Of a stretch of DNA of 64,000 nucleotides, positions 63,990 through 64,000 are shown piece after piece. The DNA is from Diploscapter coronatus (taxonomy: Eukaryota > Nematoda > Chromadorea > Rhabditida > Rhabditidae), in assembly GCA_964036155.1 (NCBI GenBank), contig OZ038422.1, positions 67,231,201 through 67,295,200 on the forward strand. The letters run 5' to 3'. Below the pieces are notes generated by a model. It made no database searches. It saw nothing but the letters and a program-made list of their open reading frames with translations, and had not been told where the DNA came from. How positions within the stretch are numbered: the stretch's first letter is position 1; each line of letters begins with the position of its first letter. Made by a program: the position numbers and the translations under genes.

Positions 63990-64000
63990 CTCCTCGTTCC

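Larger units (their letters stand above)
47700..64000 (-). mobile_element. BEL/Pao LTR retroelement (endogenous-retrovirus-like), with nested insertion
   Basis: Minus-strand element running off the right edge. It carries a gag-pol-env frame (63989-55350), a separated env C-terminal part (49241-48699) and a 3' non-coding region. A 6.1-kb foldback element splits it at 49241-55353. The left border is approximate and no target duplication can be scored because the 5' LTR is not in view. Confidence 0.9.

Overview
This is nematode nuclear DNA. The genes are broken into many short exons. Most introns are small (often 40-60 bp) with TTTCAG-like acceptors, and five of about 123 inferred introns use a GC donor. 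The gene set is typical of worms: vinculin (C. elegans deb-1), microsomal triglyceride transfer protein (dsc-4), a UDP-glucuronosyltransferase, a CYP2-clan P450, serpentine receptors and a BEL/Pao retroelement with a phlebovirus-like envelope. The species cannot be named from the sequence alone. Exon chains were assembled by eye from splice signals, reading phase and recalled family features; every chain described as complete sums to a whole number of codons.

Layout. 126-5547 (+): vinculin, 5' end outside the window, with an alternative acidic/tyrosine-rich exon. 7.7-12.0 kb: the first copy of a duplicated block carrying an 11-exon seven-transmembrane receptor gene (-), with a Tc1/mariner-like inverted-repeat element in one intron. 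13.5-15.4 kb (+): an orphan multi-pass receptor-like gene. 15.8-18.3 kb (+): UGT. 18.7-23.5 kb (+): MTP large subunit. 23.8-26.8 kb (+): gamma-glutamyltransferase with a 4-bp interruption. 28.2-36.9 kb (+): TRIP12/UFD4-type HECT ubiquitin ligase. 37.8-41.6 kb (+): P450. 41.7-42.8 kb (-): small secreted, neuropeptide-precursor-like protein. 43.8-47.1 kb: second copy of the duplicated block, holding a disrupted sister of the receptor gene. About 47.7-64 kb (-): BEL/Pao retroelement with gag, protease, RT, RNase H, integrase and env in one reading frame. Its env is split by a 6.1-kb non-coding foldback element (49241-55353) made of nested palindromes.

How it fits together. The left two thirds is an ordinary gene-rich arm: cell adhesion (vinculin), lipoprotein assembly (MTP), xenobiotic handling (UGT, P450, GGT) and proteolysis (TRIP12-like). 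The accessory signal lies in the duplicated receptor blocks and the nested transposons. The two receptor copies give a natural before/after comparison: one shows the unoccupied TA target site of the transposon seen in the other. They also share a perfectly identical 138-bp block ending at their start codons although their exons have diverged.
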